DNA from: Mucilaginibacter aquaedulcis
GTDB lineage: Bacteria; Bacteroidota; Bacteroidia; Sphingobacteriales; Sphingobacteriaceae
DNA: 64,000 nucleotides
Assembly (NCBI RefSeq): GCF_030409325.1
Contig: NZ_JAUFPR010000004.1
Location: 419,548 to 483,547, forward strand
Direction of reading: 5' to 3'
Shown: piece after piece, positions 1-8,295 of the stretch
How positions within the stretch are numbered: position 1 is the stretch's first letter
Layout of the letters: every line of letters begins with the position of its first letter
Translations under genes and position numbers: made by a program
Notes under the pieces: generated by a model
Told to the model about the DNA's origin: nothing
The model's input: only the letters and a program-made list of their open reading frames with translations
The model's database searches: none

Positions 1-1473
1 CAGGGCCTGCTTAGCATCCTCCGGGTTAGTTTTAATGGTTTTCCAAGGCTCTTTTTCGGTCAGGTAACGGTTACCCAAGCGGGCAATATCCATTACGCCT
101 TGCAAGGCCTGGCGATAACGGTAAGCTTCCAGGTTTTTTTCAATCTCATCGTAAAAACCACCGATCTCTTTACTCAGATTATCATCTGTCAGTTCAATCC
201 TATCACCATCAGCAATAATTTTACCATCATAAAATTTATGCATCAGTATCATTACGCGGTTCACGAAGTTCCCTAATATGGCTACCAATTCGTTATTGAT
301 ACGTGCCTGGTAATCTTTCCAGGTAAACTCGCTATCGCTGGTTTCCGGGAGTATAGAGGTAAGCACATAACGCAGCTCATCTTGTTTGTTTGGTAGCTCT
401 TCCAAGTATTCATGCAACCAAACCGCATGGTTGCGCGAGGTAGAAAGTTTATCTCCTTCCAGGTTTAAAAACTCATTGGCAGGCACATTCTGCGGTAAAA
501 TATATTCGCCATGGGCATGCAGAATAGAAGGGAAAGTGATACAATGGAATACGATATTATCCTTACCTATAAAATGAATTAAACAGGAGTTATCCTGCTC
601 ATCTGCCTGTTTTTTCCAATATAGCTTCCAGTCCTTGTTATTGTCAATAGCCCATTGTTTGGTGGCCGATATATAGCCGATAGGCGCATCCATCCAAACG
701 TATAGTTTTTTGCCTTTAGCATCTGCCAGCGGAACATCAATACCCCAGTCCAGATCGCGGGTCATGGAACGTGGCTGCAGGCCCGATTTAAGCCATGATT
801 TGCATTGCCCCAAAACGTTCACCTTCCAGCTTCCTTCTTTAGCATCTATCCATTGCTCCAGCCATGGCTGGTATTTATCAAGTGGCAAATACCAATGTTT
901 AGTCGGTTTTAATGTAGGTGTTTTCCCGCTTAGGGTTGATACAGGATTGATCAGGTCTGTCGGACTTAAAGAAGTTCCGCATTTTTCACACTGATCGCCG
1001 TAGGCATTTTCATTATGACAGTTAGGGCAGGTGCCAATAATGTACCTGTCGGCCAAAAACTGCTGAAAATCTTCGTCGAAATATTGTTCAGAGTATTTTT
1101 CAATAAACTCATCCTTTTCATACAGGTTCAGAAAAAACTCTTGCGACAGGTCATGATGTATTGGCGATGAGGTACGGTGATAAATATCAAATGCTATCCC
1201 AAACTGCTCAAAACTATCTTTTATTTGCTGGTGGTATTTATCAATGATGGCCTGAGGCGTAGTGTTCTCTTTTTTGGCTTTGATAGTAATGGCGGCGCCA
1301 TGCTCATCAGAACCGCAAACGTATACTACATCCTTTTTTTTAAGCCTTAAATAGCGTACAAATATATCGGCCGGAATGTATGCTCCGGCAAGGTGGCCAA
1401 TATGTAAGGGCCCGTTGGCATAAGGCAGGGCCGATGTAATGGTATAACGTTTATATTTGTTGAGTTGTGACAT
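1..1473 (-). CDS. metG: Methionyl-tRNA synthetase, 3' part cut off by the window edge
   Basis: Cytoplasmic class I aminoacyl-tRNA synthetase that charges tRNA-Met. The start is the ATG at 1471-1473 and the frame stays open to base 1, so about 491 residues are visible. The class I signature HIGH is at residues 24-27 (in PLHIGHLAG). A zinc knuckle of the form CPNC...CEKC follows in the connective domain. The second ATP-binding signature appears as GDKLSTSR near residue 340, a normal KMSKS variant, and the start of the anticodon-binding helical domain is present. The C-terminal part, often with a tRNA-binding domain, lies outside the window. A -7 box TATCTTTG is 28 bp upstream. It is divergent from the LD-carboxypeptidase gene. 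Confidence 0.97.
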   Translation of the reverse strand, partial: MSQLNKYKRYTITSALPYANGPLHIGHLAGAYIPADIFVRYLRLKKKDVVYVCGSDEHGAAITIKAKKENTTPQAIIDKYHQQIKDSFEQFGIAFDIYHRTSSPIHHDLSQEFFLNLYEKDEFIEKYSEQYFDEDFQQFLADRYIIGTCPNCHNENAYGDQCEKCGTSLSPTDLINPVSTLSGKTPTLKPTKHWYLPLDKYQPWLEQWIDAKEGSWKVNVLGQCKSWLKSGLQPRSMTRDLDWGIDVPLADAKGKKLYVWMDAPIGYISATKQWAIDNNKDWKLYWKKQADEQDNSCLIHFIGKDNIVFHCITFPSILHAHGEYILPQNVPANEFLNLEGDKLSTSRNHAVWLHEYLEELPNKQDELRYVLTSILPETSDSEFTWKDYQARINNELVAILGNFVNRVMILMHKFYDGKIIADGDRIELTDDNLSKEIGGFYDEIEKNLEAYRYRQALQGVMDIARLGNRYLTEKEPWKTIKTNPEDAKQAL

Positions 1474-1500
1474 GAAATTAGCGGCATTATAAATAAGCTG

Positions 1501-1508
1501 CAAAGATA
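1501..1508 (-). promoter_or_regulatory. Probable metG -7 promoter element
   Basis: On the minus strand this reads TATCTTTG, an exact match to the Bacteroidota -7 consensus TAnnTTTG, and gives a leader of about 25 nt for metG. No clear TTG is seen 19-21 bp further upstream. That upstream stretch (1517-1539) is made of AAGTC/AGTCCGG words that resemble the repeats upstream of glnS. Confidence 0.55.
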
Positions 1509-1564
1509 ATTCATTTAAGTCGGAAAGTCCGGAAGTCAGAATAACAGAAAGTTTTTTATTCCAT

Positions 1565-2518
1565 ATGCATAAACCCTCAGTCAACCCGGAAATTTCAGCG
1601 TTTCCCAAACCCAGCCCTATTCCTTATTTAAAAAAGGGCGACAAAATAGCTATCACCTGCCCTGCTAAAAAGCTGCCGCAACCTATGAATGATGCCATTG
1701 CCTTATTGCAGTCCTGGGGTTTAGAAGTGGTTTTGGGCGATACTGTAACCGCTTCATACCATCAGTTTGCGGGTGATGATAACCTGCGCGCCCGTGACCT
1801 GCAGCGTTTTATTGATGATGACAGCATCAAGGCCATCATTGCGGCCCGTGGCGGATACGGTGTAATCCGGATGATTGACCAGGTTGATTTTTCCCATTTT
1901 GAACAAAACCCAAAATGGATTGTTGGCTTTAGCGATATTACTATTCTCCATACCCATCTTTTTGCTAATTACGGAGCCCAAAGTATACATGGGCAAATGC
2001 CTATAAACATTCCGGATGCGTCTGCCCGTTCGTTAGCTACGTTGAAAAAGGCATTATTTGGCGAAGAGTTAAGTTATGAATTTAAATCGCACACGTTAAA
2101 CCGCAGCGGCGAAAGCAGCGGGATATTGGTAGGCGGAAACTTATCCTTACTGGTTGCTGTATCAGGCTCCGTATCTGACATTGATTATACCGGCAAGATC
2201 CTATTTATTGAAGATGTTGGCGAATACCTGTACGCTATTGACCGCATGTTGTACAACCTGAAACGCGCCGGTAAGCTGGCCAATCTTGCAGGGCTCATTG
2301 TAGGTGGTTTTAGCGAGGTAAAAGATAACGATATCCCCTTTGGCCAAACGGTACCCGAAATTATTATGGATAAAGTAAAAGAATATGATTACCCTGTATG
2401 CTTCGATTTTCCGGCCGGGCATATTCCCGATAATTGTAGCTTGATCTTTGGCCGCGAAACAAAACTAACCGTACATGATCATCAGGTTGTAGCTAATTTT
2501 AATCCTGATAAAAACTAA
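1565..2518 (+). CDS. ldcA: LD-carboxypeptidase (peptidase family S66)
   Basis: Murein tetrapeptide LD-carboxypeptidase, which trims the terminal D-Ala from tetrapeptide stems during peptidoglycan recycling. The protein is 317 residues, the usual family length. The family's Ser-Glu-His catalytic set can be placed: Ser123 in GFSDIT, Glu216 in FIEDVGE and His286 in FPAGHIPDN. The GGYG motif at 96-99 is also typical. No signal peptide is seen, so it is probably cytoplasmic, as expected for recycling. The ATG at 1565 is the first Met; the first 20 residues are Pro-rich and precede the conserved GDKIAITCPA start of the domain, so a slightly later start cannot be excluded. The DoxX gene follows 24 bp later and is probably cotranscribed. 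Confidence 0.93.
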   Translation: MHKPSVNPEISAFPKPSPIPYLKKGDKIAITCPAKKLPQPMNDAIALLQSWGLEVVLGDTVTASYHQFAGDDNLRARDLQRFIDDDSIKAIIAARGGYGVIRMIDQVDFSHFEQNPKWIVGFSDITILHTHLFANYGAQSIHGQMPINIPDASARSLATLKKALFGEELSYEFKSHTLNRSGESSGILVGGNLSLLVAVSGSVSDIDYTGKILFIEDVGEYLYAIDRMLYNLKRAGKLANLAGLIVGGFSEVKDNDIPFGQTVPEIIMDKVKEYDYPVCFDFPAGHIPDNCSLIFGRETKLTVHDHQVVANFNPDKN

Positions 2519-2542
2519 TTCAACTTATTTACCATTACACAT

Positions 2543-2950
2543 ATGGCATTATTCAGCAATTTAAGCAATTACAAAAATTTTGGTCTTTTAATTATCCGTG
2601 CAGGGTTAGGAATCATGTTTATCTACCATGGCTATCCAAAACTTCTTGGTGGCGTACATAGTTGGGAAGGGTTGGGGCAATCAACAAGATACATAGGCAT
2701 CCATTTTTTGCCCACATTATGGGGACTACTTGCTGCCCTGACAGAAGTTTTCGGTGGCTTTCTACTGATCATCGGCCTGGCATTTCGCCCGGTTTGTATA
2801 TTGCTTATTTGCACGCTTATAGTTGCAGCGGCCACACACTTAGGCAAAGGCGGTGACTTAGGCGATGCATCTCATGCTATAGAAGATGCCGTTATGTTTG
2901 CTGGTTTATTATTTGTAGGCCCGGGAAAATATAGCGTTGATAAGAAATAA
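2543..2950 (+). CDS. DoxX family membrane protein
   Basis: Small integral membrane protein of 135 residues with about four hydrophobic segments. The opening GLLIIRAGLGIMFIYHGYPKL and the following G-rich helices match the DoxX family (PF07681). Family members have been linked to thiosulfate oxidation, thiol redox control or quinone-associated complexes, but the role of this one cannot be read from sequence. It follows the LD-carboxypeptidase gene by 24 bp and ends at a strong shared terminator. Confidence 0.88.
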   Translation: MALFSNLSNYKNFGLLIIRAGLGIMFIYHGYPKLLGGVHSWEGLGQSTRYIGIHFLPTLWGLLAALTEVFGGFLLIIGLAFRPVCILLICTLIVAAATHLGKGGDLGDASHAIEDAVMFAGLLFVGPGKYSVDKK

Positions 2951-2962
2951 AATCATCCACAA

Positions 2963-3000
2963 TAAAAAAAAGGAGCAGTCAATGACTGCTCCTTTTTTTT
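2963..3000. terminator. Bidirectional intrinsic terminator between doxX and susD-like gene
   Basis: Perfect 11-bp inverted repeat AGGAGCAGTCA / TGACTGCTCCT flanked by a run of A on the left and a run of T on the right, so it works on both strands. It lies between two convergent genes. Confidence 0.92.
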
Positions 3001-3019
3001 ATTTAATTAACAACACAAT

Positions 3020-4441
3020 TTATTTAGGCATATCTGTTTTGTCGAAAAACAACTTGGTTGTTACAACGTCACCACCAATAGCTGCTGAAGCTGCTTTATA
3101 GTTTGTTCCGTTAGTGTTTGCTTCGTCAACCGGATATTTAAAACGAACAGGGAATTCGCTAAATGCGCCAGTTGCTGGCTTATGCAATACCGGAGCGTCT
3201 AATCTTCTGGTTTCAATCCATGCATCCCAACCTCTGTTGTAGTTAGCAAGCCATTTCTGATTGGCCAGATTGGTTGCATTGTAAGGATTAGCAACTAAGT
3301 AAGCAGCTGCACCTGTGGCGGTCCAATAATCAAATGAGGCATTTACACCTGCTGCATAATAAGTAGCAGCGTCACCTGTAATGAAGCCTTTTTGAGCAGC
3401 TTCGGCTAAGTAAAACTGAATTTCTGCGTTATCAAGCAATAAGCCAGGAGCTGTTGTTGCTGTTACAATATCGCTTACGTGCGAAAAGCTGTCATAGTTT
3501 GCTTTTGATCCAGGATCTGCACCTAAAACGTTACCTGAAGCATCAAGCGCCTTAAAGTATTTAGACGCACGACCATCTTTATTTAAATTCAAAGCATCAG
3601 CAATTGTTTTACACGCAACATAGTCAAACCTACCGCTTTGAATAATATCAACCCAAATAGGGTTAGTGTTAGGTGTTGCACTCAAGTAAGCAAATGTGGC
3701 GTTATCTGCATTTGCACTGAAAACGTTGGCCGCACCTGAACCAGCAGCAGCAGCTACTGTTGTTTTAGCAAGGGCTGCGTCATAATCAGCAATGGTCATA
3801 CCCATTTTCAATTTAAATGAATAGGCAAATTTTTTCCACTTAGCTACGCTACCACCGTAAATAATATCAGCTGTACCGAAACTTACTGTGCCATTTAATG
3901 CTGCAATATCAGCATCAACGCGTTTCAATAGGTCTTTATAAATTGTGGCAGCATCATCATATTTAGGGAAATTATTTTTAGGATCAAATGCCTGAGTATA
4001 AGGGCAATCACCAAAAGTTGTAACCAAATAATAAAATGAATATACCTGCAAAAGATCTACTATGGCAATAGAATTTGCTTTGGCAGCGTCGGTAGCAAAA
4101 GACTGATCAGTTGGTATAATTCCCTTCGCCAGTTGCAAATTGTTCAACACATCACGGTATAAACTATTCCACATCTGTTTATTGATGTTACGGGTGTCAA
4201 AGTTATAAAGACTCTCGTCGTTATAGGTTGTTTCCTGCCATTGCTGTTCAACCAACCTGAAAACGTTATTATTTACACTTGATGTGGTTACTGCGCTGCT
4301 AAGCTGTCTTTCAGCTTGAGTAACCAATGTAGCTGCAGGAACCGTAGGGAAAAGCTTAGGATTCGTATTTAACTTCTCGAAATCCTTTTTGCACGCCCCC
4401 AGCATAACTAATGGAAGCAGTGCTAATATATATTTTTTCAT
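3020..4441 (-). CDS. SusD/RagB-like outer-membrane nutrient-binding lipoprotein
   Basis: Surface lipoprotein that captures a nutrient (glycan, peptide or similar) and works as the lid of the SusC channel encoded next to it. The signal peptide ends in the lipobox LGAC with lipidated Cys17, followed by KKDFEKLNTNP, which is the characteristic start of the SusD-like_2 subfamily. Tetratricopeptide-like helical stretches such as FYLAEAAQKGF and the C-terminal RFKYPVDE...N segment fit the family. Length 473 residues is normal for this subfamily. It starts 5 bp after the susC-like gene ends, so the pair is one operon. No glycoside hydrolase or sensor gene lies beside it, so the substrate cannot be guessed. 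Confidence 0.95.
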   Translation of the reverse strand: MKKYILALLPLVMLGACKKDFEKLNTNPKLFPTVPAATLVTQAERQLSSAVTTSSVNNNVFRLVEQQWQETTYNDESLYNFDTRNINKQMWNSLYRDVLNNLQLAKGIIPTDQSFATDAAKANSIAIVDLLQVYSFYYLVTTFGDCPYTQAFDPKNNFPKYDDAATIYKDLLKRVDADIAALNGTVSFGTADIIYGGSVAKWKKFAYSFKLKMGMTIADYDAALAKTTVAAAAGSGAANVFSANADNATFAYLSATPNTNPIWVDIIQSGRFDYVACKTIADALNLNKDGRASKYFKALDASGNVLGADPGSKANYDSFSHVSDIVTATTAPGLLLDNAEIQFYLAEAAQKGFITGDAATYYAAGVNASFDYWTATGAAAYLVANPYNATNLANQKWLANYNRGWDAWIETRRLDAPVLHKPATGAFSEFPVRFKYPVDEANTNGTNYKAASAAIGGDVVTTKLFFDKTDMPK

Positions 4442-4446
4442 AATTG

Positions 4447-7400
4447 TTAAAATCTAACTTTTAGGTTTAAAGTAAACATTCTGGCTGTTGGGAAAGCACC
4501 ACTTTGGTATCCTTGAAGGTTACCTGCGCTTAAGGTTTCTTCCGGATCAGAATAAGGAACATTTTTGTGAATGATCCATAAGTTTCTGCCGCTTAACGCC
4601 AAATCAACGCCTTTAACAGGACCCCATTTTGATGTTACACTTTGAGGGAATGCATAAGATAAAGAAGCCTCGCGAAGTTTAACATAGCTTGCGTCATAAA
4701 CAAAGCCAGCAGCCGGATTATGCTCGTAACCATACAAACCTGAACCGGTATTATCAACCCTGATAGCATTTTTCTGACCACCTGGTGTAACACCTTGTAT
4801 AATTACACCACCACCATCGGTAAGCGCATTTCTTGAAGGTTTACCTAAATCATTCAAGCCTGCAGTTTCTGGATATAAACCTGTATCCATACCATAGTAT
4901 GTATCTAATGAGAATACATCACCACCTTTACGAACGTCTATCAAGAAAGATAACGTAAAGTTCTGAACACGCACAGAGTTGGTAATACCACCAATCCAAT
5001 CCGGATTTATGTTACCAATTACGCTTGAGCTACCAGATTGTCTGTAATAACCAGCGTTATCACCTTCCTGATCAACAACCCTGCCACCGTCTTTTTTGGT
5101 GTACGGATTTCCGTTGATATCGGTATAAGCTGTACCACGGATATCTCCATATGGACGACCTAAAGTAGCATTCAAAGAAACACCGCCCTGGAACGAAGCT
5201 AATAAAAGGTTTTGAGCCTCCTGTCCAGATCCATCTTTATATGTTTCTAAGATTTTGTTGTTGTTTTTAGTAAAGTTTACACCTACTTTCCAGGTTACAA
5301 GTTTGCTTGAAACCGGAGTACCATTTAATGAAACCTCAATACCTTTATTCTGAACAGCTCCAGAGTTAATGTATGCAGAGTTATAACCGGTAGCTGTTGA
5401 TAAAGAAACAGGAATTAACTGGTTAACTGTTTTATTTTGATAATAAGTGAAATCAAAACCGAGACGGCTGTTAAAGAATTGCATCTCTAAACCTGCTTCT
5501 TTTGATTTTGAACGTTCAGGAACTAAAGTACCGTTATTTTGAGTGGTACCAATGTTTGCCTGAGGGTTTGATCCGAATGGAGTATTTAGTGTATAAAAAT
5601 TCAACGTTCTGTATGGATCACCACCATTACCTACTTCAGCATAGTTAACACGTACCTTACCATATGACAACCAGCTGTATTGTTTAAGTAATTCTGAGAA
5701 AGTAAAGCCTAAGCTAACAGCTGGGTAATAATATTTGTTGCTTGAAGACGGAAGTGCAGATGAAACGTCACGACGTAATGTTCCGTCTAAAACCAACATT
5801 TTCTTGTAAGTGAAGGTAGCTCCACCAAATATACCATCAACTTCGCCTCTGATATCACTTTCAGTTGGTGCAGCCGGTGTATTTTTAGAGTTTGATAAAC
5901 TGTAAACGCCTGGTACAACCAAACCGCCGTTGGTGGTTCCGATAATTGAACCATAACGGTTTTTCCTGATGTTAACACCAGCCAAGCCTTTAAAGCTTAA
6001 ATCATTAGAGATGTTTTTATCAACAGTTGCAAGGAAGTCAAGGTTGGTTTCGTTAAAGTTGATATTTCTTCTGGTGTAAGAAGGAACACCTACAGTACCA
6101 ACTGCTCTTCTTTCTTCCTGGATCATGCTTGAGTTATCCACAGTTACACGTCCCAATAAATTCAACCAATCATTAACTTTGTAATTCAAGTTAACATTGC
6201 CGAAATAGTGATTACGGGTATCAGTTTCATAGTTCTGATAACGAATAAAGTAAGGATTATCCCAATAAATAGGAACCAGATTGGTAGGGCTTGCCCAGTT
6301 CCAGGTGATATTTTGACCGCCTGAAGCAAAATATTGATCTTTCAGTTCTTTAACATCATTATTTACCTGGTACCATTGTCTGAATGAGTTTAAGATGTTT
6401 TCTGCCTGATAACCACTACCGTAACGACCTAAACCGTCTGTACGGGTGTAGTTAATATTTGCACCGGCAGTTAATCTGTTAGTAATTTTGTATGTGCTAC
6501 CAAAATCAATGCTATTACGCAATTCATTACTATTAGGCATAAAACCGGTTTGATTATTACGGGTATAGCCTAATTTGAATGTTCCTGTTTCGCCGCCATT
6601 GGTAATAAATAAACTTTGGTTATTAGTTACAGGGTGTGTAAAAAATGTATTTGGATCATTAGCCGCAGCAACCCAAGGAGTTGCTTTTCCAAAATTTGGA
6701 GAGTATTTGCTGAAAGCATCCCATTGGTAAACCAACAGGCTTGGATCAAATGCATGACCATAAGAAGCATCTTCAGTTAATGGATCTACCAGATCTTTAA
6801 CACCGTCCCCATTAATGTCCCTGTAAAGGAAATAACCGCTTGGATCCTCATAATAAGTACCATAACCACCACCGTACTGTTTTTGATAGGTTGGCAAGGT
6901 TGACTTATCAACAGAACCAAAACCCACACTGCTGTTTAAAGTGATACCTAACCCTTTACCTGGTTTTTTTGTAGTGATCAAGATTACACCGTTGGCGCCA
7001 ATTGAACCATACAATGCACTTGCTGCTGCACCTTTCAATACAGTAACAGACTCGATATCATCAGGGTTAATATCGGCAATTGGCGAACCATAGTCATAAC
7101 CACCACGACCTGTTTCCACATTACCTGTATTTTGTCCGGTATTAGCACCTGCGTTATTAGTACCTGAGTTACCAGAGCCGGCACCGCCGTTGTTCATTGG
7201 CACACCATCAATCACAAACAATGCCTGGTTATTACCCAGTAATGATTTTGTACCCCTTAAAACCACGTTGGTTGAACCGCCTAAGGCGTTGTTCTGCCTG
7301 ATCTCTAAACCGGCTACTTTACCAGAAAGTCCGCTTACAAAGTTTGAGCCACGTTGTTTACTAACCTCGTCGCCAACAACCTGCTGTGCAGCATAAGCCT

Positions 7401-7755
7401 GTTGGTTACGGTTTCTGCTTAAGCCTAACGCACCTGTTACCACAACCTCGCCTAATTGTTTGCTTGAAGTTGCAAGTCTTGCATTCACAACAGCACCGTT
7501 AACGGTGACTTCCTGTTGTGCATAGCCAATAAAGCTGAAGATTAATACTGAATTGTTTGGCACATTCAAGGAATACCTACCATTGGTGCCGGTTTGAGTA
7601 CCTGTAGTAGTACCCTTTACCCTTACTGTTACTCCCGGAATGGGCAGCCCGTCTTCTTGGGCCGTAACCGTACCAGTAACTGTACGGTTTTGTGCAAATA
7701 CCTGCGTTGCGCATAGCAACAGAATGCACAAACTTGCTAGTAGAAGTTTTTTCAT
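4447..7755 (-). CDS. SusC/RagA family TonB-linked outer-membrane protein
   Basis: TonB-dependent outer-membrane transporter of 1102 residues, partner of the SusD-like protein. The order of parts is: signal peptide (1-21, ending VFAQ), a CarboxypepD_reg-like beta-sandwich (about 23-95), a plug domain starting at GEVVVTGALG with the hallmark FVIDGVPMNN, then a long beta-barrel ending RMFTLNLKVRF with the C-terminal aromatic residue needed for barrel assembly. It is the first gene of the susC-susD operon. No ECF sigma, anti-sigma or hybrid sensor is adjacent, so regulation is not evident. Confidence 0.97.
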   Translation of the reverse strand: MKKLLLASLCILLLCATQVFAQNRTVTGTVTAQEDGLPIPGVTVRVKGTTTGTQTGTNGRYSLNVPNNSVLIFSFIGYAQQEVTVNGAVVNARLATSSKQLGEVVVTGALGLSRNRNQQAYAAQQVVGDEVSKQRGSNFVSGLSGKVAGLEIRQNNALGGSTNVVLRGTKSLLGNNQALFVIDGVPMNNGGAGSGNSGTNNAGANTGQNTGNVETGRGGYDYGSPIADINPDDIESVTVLKGAAASALYGSIGANGVILITTKKPGKGLGITLNSSVGFGSVDKSTLPTYQKQYGGGYGTYYEDPSGYFLYRDINGDGVKDLVDPLTEDASYGHAFDPSLLVYQWDAFSKYSPNFGKATPWVAAANDPNTFFTHPVTNNQSLFITNGGETGTFKLGYTRNNQTGFMPNSNELRNSIDFGSTYKITNRLTAGANINYTRTDGLGRYGSGYQAENILNSFRQWYQVNNDVKELKDQYFASGGQNITWNWASPTNLVPIYWDNPYFIRYQNYETDTRNHYFGNVNLNYKVNDWLNLLGRVTVDNSSMIQEERRAVGTVGVPSYTRRNINFNETNLDFLATVDKNISNDLSFKGLAGVNIRKNRYGSIIGTTNGGLVVPGVYSLSNSKNTPAAPTESDIRGEVDGIFGGATFTYKKMLVLDGTLRRDVSSALPSSSNKYYYPAVSLGFTFSELLKQYSWLSYGKVRVNYAEVGNGGDPYRTLNFYTLNTPFGSNPQANIGTTQNNGTLVPERSKSKEAGLEMQFFNSRLGFDFTYYQNKTVNQLIPVSLSTATGYNSAYINSGAVQNKGIEVSLNGTPVSSKLVTWKVGVNFTKNNNKILETYKDGSGQEAQNLLLASFQGGVSLNATLGRPYGDIRGTAYTDINGNPYTKKDGGRVVDQEGDNAGYYRQSGSSSVIGNINPDWIGGITNSVRVQNFTLSFLIDVRKGGDVFSLDTYYGMDTGLYPETAGLNDLGKPSRNALTDGGGVIIQGVTPGGQKNAIRVDNTGSGLYGYEHNPAAGFVYDASYVKLREASLSYAFPQSVTSKWGPVKGVDLALSGRNLWIIHKNVPYSDPEETLSAGNLQGYQSGAFPTARMFTLNLKVRF

Positions 7756-7898
7756 TTGTTAATAATAAGATCAGTTAATAGTTAATTAATCATAAAAGTA
7801 ATGTTACATTATTAAAAAGTCAAGAAAAATCTTCTAAATGCGTGATTTTTTTTTAATAAAGCAGCTTTTTAGTATGAAAAATAATAATTTTAGTACTA

Positions 7899-7914
7899 TG
7901 TATTGCATAATACA
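7899..7914. promoter_or_regulatory. Candidate PadR operator (inverted repeat)
   Basis: Perfect 6-bp inverted repeat TGTATT-N4-AATACA that overlaps the proposed -33 element of the padR promoter. A further TGTATT half-site lies at 7933-7938, between the -7 box and the start codon. PadR-type repressors usually bind short AT-rich dyads over their own promoter, so autoregulation is the likely role; this is inferred. Confidence 0.5.
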
Positions 7915-7934
7915 ATTTAAAACATATATCTTTG
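7903..7934 (+). promoter_or_regulatory. padR-pspC operon promoter
   Basis: TTG at 7903-7905, 21 bp spacer, then TATCTTTG at 7927-7934: a good Bacteroidota promoter. The ATG of padR is at 7939, which is about where transcription should begin, so the mRNA is probably leaderless or nearly so. Confidence 0.65.
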
Positions 7935-7938
7935 TATT

Positions 7939-8271
7939 ATGATCGTCGAAAACACACAAACCCAAATGAGGAAAGGCATACTGGAGTACTGCATTCTTTC
8001 CATCATAGCTAAGGGCGAAACATATGCATCAGACATAATTTCCGAATTAAAGAAAGCCCAACTGCTTGTTGTTGAGGGCACTCTGTATCCTTTGCTAACC
8101 CGTTTAAAAAATAATGGTCTGCTTACTTACAATTGGGTCGAGTCTGTTTCGGGCCCTCCCAGAAAGTATTATGTGCTATCTGAAGAAGGCAAACTTGTGC
8201 TGGAACAGCTTGATAAAACCTGGCAGGAACTGGTTTATGCCGTTCAAACCGCTATTGGAGACAGAAAATAA
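7939..8271 (+). CDS. PadR family transcriptional regulator
   Basis: Winged-helix DNA-binding protein of 110 residues, the short PadR (subfamily-2) type. The core runs from MRKGILEYCILSII through the recognition region GTLYPLLTRLKNNGLL and the wing SGPPRKYYVLSEEG. It is the first gene of an operon with a PspC-domain membrane protein 24 bp downstream, an arrangement seen in many Bacteroidota; the usual assumption is that it represses this operon and responds to envelope or drug stress. A dyad over its promoter supports autoregulation. Confidence 0.94.
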   Translation: MIVENTQTQMRKGILEYCILSIIAKGETYASDIISELKKAQLLVVEGTLYPLLTRLKNNGLLTYNWVESVSGPPRKYYVLSEEGKLVLEQLDKTWQELVYAVQTAIGDRK

Positions 8272-8295
8272 TAAACCTATAAAAACCTACAGATC

